Below, one piece after another: positions 14,977-16,792 of a stretch of DNA of 16,792 bases. This stretch comes from an uncultured Thermoplasmata archaeon (GTDB taxonomy: Archaea > Thermoplasmatota > Thermoplasmata > Methanomassiliicoccales > Methanomethylophilaceae). The DNA is taken from contig CAMNNR010000012.1 in assembly GCA_946545675.1 (NCBI GenBank), forward strand, positions 1-16,792, in the 5' to 3' direction. The notes below the pieces were generated by a model. That model was not told the DNA's origin. It did no database searches and saw only the letters and a program-made list of their open reading frames with translations. The position numbers and the translations under genes were made by a program. Numbering within the stretch: the first letter of the stretch is position 1; each line of letters opens with the position of its first letter.

Positions 14977-15825
14977 ATGGATGCACATACCCAGAACATC
15001 ATGTCAGCAGATGAGATGTCTTTCGAAGACCTCGTCGCCGCATCCGCAGAGGGCGAACCCGAGGTATTGTACGAACTCGGCCGCCGCTATCTAGCGGGCG
15101 AGGGCACTACGAAGAGTACCGCGAAGGGAAGGAAGTTCCTCACACAGTCAGCCGAAGCGGGATATGTGAAGGCCATGGAGGCTCTCGCCGAATCCTACTC
15201 CAGTGACAAGAAGGAGGGATGGGCGGTCTACTTCGAGTATTGGTCCCGCCGTGCCATTGAGGGAGGTAGCCTGACTGCTGCGGAGAAGTTCGCTGACTAC
15301 TATTATCTCGGGGACGGCAACTCTAACAAGCGCGCTGCCCTCCTTTACCTCGAATCCGCCAAGAGGAAAGGTGACGACTGCGAGCGTGAGGTTTCCATCC
15401 TCACCCGTATGCTCGAATCCAACTGGCTGGAGCCCGGTTGGAAGTTCTACGGGGACATCCTCCAGCTTCTCGCCGATAACGGGAACCGCGATGCCAAGCA
15501 CATGATCCGCAGGGAGGAGGTCCCGGAACCCACCGAGGATTACGATCTCGACGTATTCCTTTCCGAAGGAGCACCTCTGCCGGAGACTGAGGCCGAAGAG
15601 GCAAAACCCGCACGGCGTACCTGGGGAAGGCAGATGGGTAAGCGGTCCATCACCAGCATCCTGTACGATATGGGCATCGAGTTCACTAAATCCAGCAACG
15701 GTATCATCAAGACCAAGAAGGGAAAGGAAATCGAAGAGGACATCAAGAAGCTCATCAAAAAGGGCTACAAGTTCAAGTATTCGTACAAGTCCGATAAGTG
15801 GACCTGTGTCGATAAGCACGAATGA
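14977..15825 (+). CDS. Sel1-repeat protein with lysine-rich C-terminal domain
   Basis: This 282-residue protein starts with Sel1-type helical repeats: one clear repeat at about 28-63 (LYELGRRYLAGEG ... SAEAGY), then two diverged ones to about 135. A helical region follows to about 180, then an acidic, proline-rich linker (about 180-212). The final domain of about 65 residues is rich in Lys, Ile and Tyr (SITSILYDMGIEFTKSS ... KKLIKKGYKFKYSYKS). That last domain is not part of Sel1 and I do not recognise it; its charge would suit binding to nucleic acid or an acidic partner. ATG 14977 is taken as start; ATG 15001 is equally possible, and neither has a ribosome site. It is divergent from the helicase operon and 36 nt upstream of the dihydrouridine synthase gene on the same strand. 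Confidence 0.8.
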   Translation: MDAHTQNIMSADEMSFEDLVAASAEGEPEVLYELGRRYLAGEGTTKSTAKGRKFLTQSAEAGYVKAMEALAESYSSDKKEGWAVYFEYWSRRAIEGGSLTAAEKFADYYYLGDGNSNKRAALLYLESAKRKGDDCEREVSILTRMLESNWLEPGWKFYGDILQLLADNGNRDAKHMIRREEVPEPTEDYDLDVFLSEGAPLPETEAEEAKPARRTWGRQMGKRSITSILYDMGIEFTKSSNGIIKTKKGKEIEEDIKKLIKKGYKFKYSYKSDKWTCVDKHE

Positions 15826-15861
15826 TTCCGATTGTTTCGAATTCCGGCTCTGGTGTCTGCC

Positions 15862-16792
15862 ATGTGGAAGATCGGCGGTTTGAATATCGACGGGCCCGTA
15901 GTTCTGGGTCCGATGTCCGGCTATACCACGTCGGCGTACCGCGATTTCATGAAACCGTTCGGTGTCTCCCTATCATACACCGAGATGGTTTCGGACATGG
16001 GTTGCATCTTCGGGATGAAGACCACGAGGTCATTCCTGGAATTCAAGGAAAACGAACCAACAGGTGCACAGCTTTTCGGAAGCGACCCGGAGAACCTGGC
16101 CAAAGCCGCTTCCTATGCGGTCGGGGTCAATCCCAACATCCGTTTCATCGATATCAACATGGGATGCCCGGTACACAAGGTCAACCGCACAGGTGCCGGC
16201 TGCACGCTCATGAAGGATCCCGCGAAATGCGGGGAGATCATCCGTGCGGTGAAGAGGGCGACCGAACTGCCGGTGACCGCGAAGATACGTCTCGGATGGA
16301 GTTCTGGCACTATCAATTTCAGAGAGGTAATCTCCCAGTTGGAATCAGCGGGTGCCGATGCCGTCTGCGTCCATCCCCGTACCCGCGAACAGCAGTATGG
16401 AGGCCATCCAAGGTATGATCTCGTCGAGGGGCTGAGGAAGGAGATGTCCGTCCCTCTGATAATCTCGGGGAACATATACCTCCTCGATGACGCCATCGAT
16501 GCGATGCGTACAACGGGTGCCGAAGGGGTGATGGTCGCCCGCGGTGGGATAGGGAACCCGTTCCTGTGCACGCAGATCGACCGTTACTTCCGCACGGGCG
16601 AGAGATTGCCCAATCCCACGGTATCCCAACAGGTGGGTTGGTGCATGGAACTTGCCGATGCGGTAATCGAGGAATTGGGTACCGACGCAGCCATGCGCAG
16701 GCTCAGGAGCTATGTCCCCCACTTCATAGCCGGATGCTACGGGAGCCGCGAACACCGCAACCGTCTGACCCAGATATCATGCAGGGAGGATC
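15862..16792 (+). CDS. dus: tRNA-dihydrouridine synthase, 3' end beyond window
   Basis: The frame is open from ATG 15862 to the end of the window (310 residues). It matches the Dus/NifR3 family of FMN enzymes that reduce uridines in the tRNA D-loop. Visible are the N-terminal GPMSGYT (FMN-binding start of the TIM barrel), TEMVSDMG, ALQ-like GAQLFGSDP, the active-site motif INMGCPVHKV with catalytic Cys102, AKIRLGW with the FMN-contacting Lys141, VHPRTREQQYGG, ISGNIY and VARGGIGNPFL. It looks like the DusB branch widespread in bacteria and archaea; the exact uridine position cannot be told. The ribosome site is weak. It lies 36 nt after the Sel1 gene and may be co-transcribed with it. The call is firm. 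Confidence 0.93.
   Translation, partial: MWKIGGLNIDGPVVLGPMSGYTTSAYRDFMKPFGVSLSYTEMVSDMGCIFGMKTTRSFLEFKENEPTGAQLFGSDPENLAKAASYAVGVNPNIRFIDINMGCPVHKVNRTGAGCTLMKDPAKCGEIIRAVKRATELPVTAKIRLGWSSGTINFREVISQLESAGADAVCVHPRTREQQYGGHPRYDLVEGLRKEMSVPLIISGNIYLLDDAIDAMRTTGAEGVMVARGGIGNPFLCTQIDRYFRTGERLPNPTVSQQVGWCMELADAVIEELGTDAAMRRLRSYVPHFIAGCYGSREHRNRLTQISCRED

Overview
The window looks like a methanogenic archaeon, most likely a gut-associated member of Methanomassiliicoccales (a Methanomethylophilaceae-like lineage). I infer this from a methanogenesis marker protein 2 homologue (AIR-synthase/PurM fold), archaeal TATA boxes about 25-35 nt before several starts, short leaders with GGAGG-type ribosome sites, Sel1-repeat genes, and Clostridia-like LytS/response-regulator signalling genes of the kind found in gut archaea. 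I saw no tRNA, rRNA, CRISPR array or insertion sequence. Genes are packed tightly and several convergent pairs have almost no spacer.

Left part (1-2355): the 3' end of a site-2-protease-like membrane metallopeptidase converges on the methanogenesis marker 2 gene. Upstream of the marker gene lies an orphan gene whose protein contains an internal duplication.

Signalling locus (2454-6903): two paralogous eight-TM LytS-type sensor kinases lie on opposite strands facing each other. The plus-strand kinase is followed by an orphan gene. The minus-strand kinase is followed by a response regulator with a SARP/OmpR-type winged-helix output domain. The kinases have complementary defects. The first keeps the phospho-acceptor histidine (H278) but has lost the N-box asparagine and G1 glycines. 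The second has a canonical ATP-binding domain but a tyrosine (Y280) where the histidine should be. They may work only as a trans-phosphorylating heterodimer; this is the most interesting observation in the window.

Middle (6919-8958): a small orphan gene and a Sel1 gene diverge from a shared TATA region, and a second Sel1 gene of almost identical layout follows. Next comes a 255-nt gap holding a good intrinsic terminator, a perfect 10-bp inverted repeat, and a perfect 15-bp palindrome over the promoter of a tandem winged-helix regulator (probable autoregulatory operator). That regulator ends back to back with the operon on the other strand.

Right part (8959-14841, minus strand): a tightly coupled three-gene operon encodes a 1407-residue Upf1/Dna2-like SF1 helicase with a large coiled-coil insertion, a 361-residue protein of unknown function with a probable N-terminal winged helix, and a flavodoxin-fold NAD(P)H oxidoreductase. 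I cannot match the helicase plus partner to a named system. At the right edge a third Sel1 gene with an unusual lysine-rich C-terminal domain precedes a tRNA-dihydrouridine synthase gene that runs off the window.
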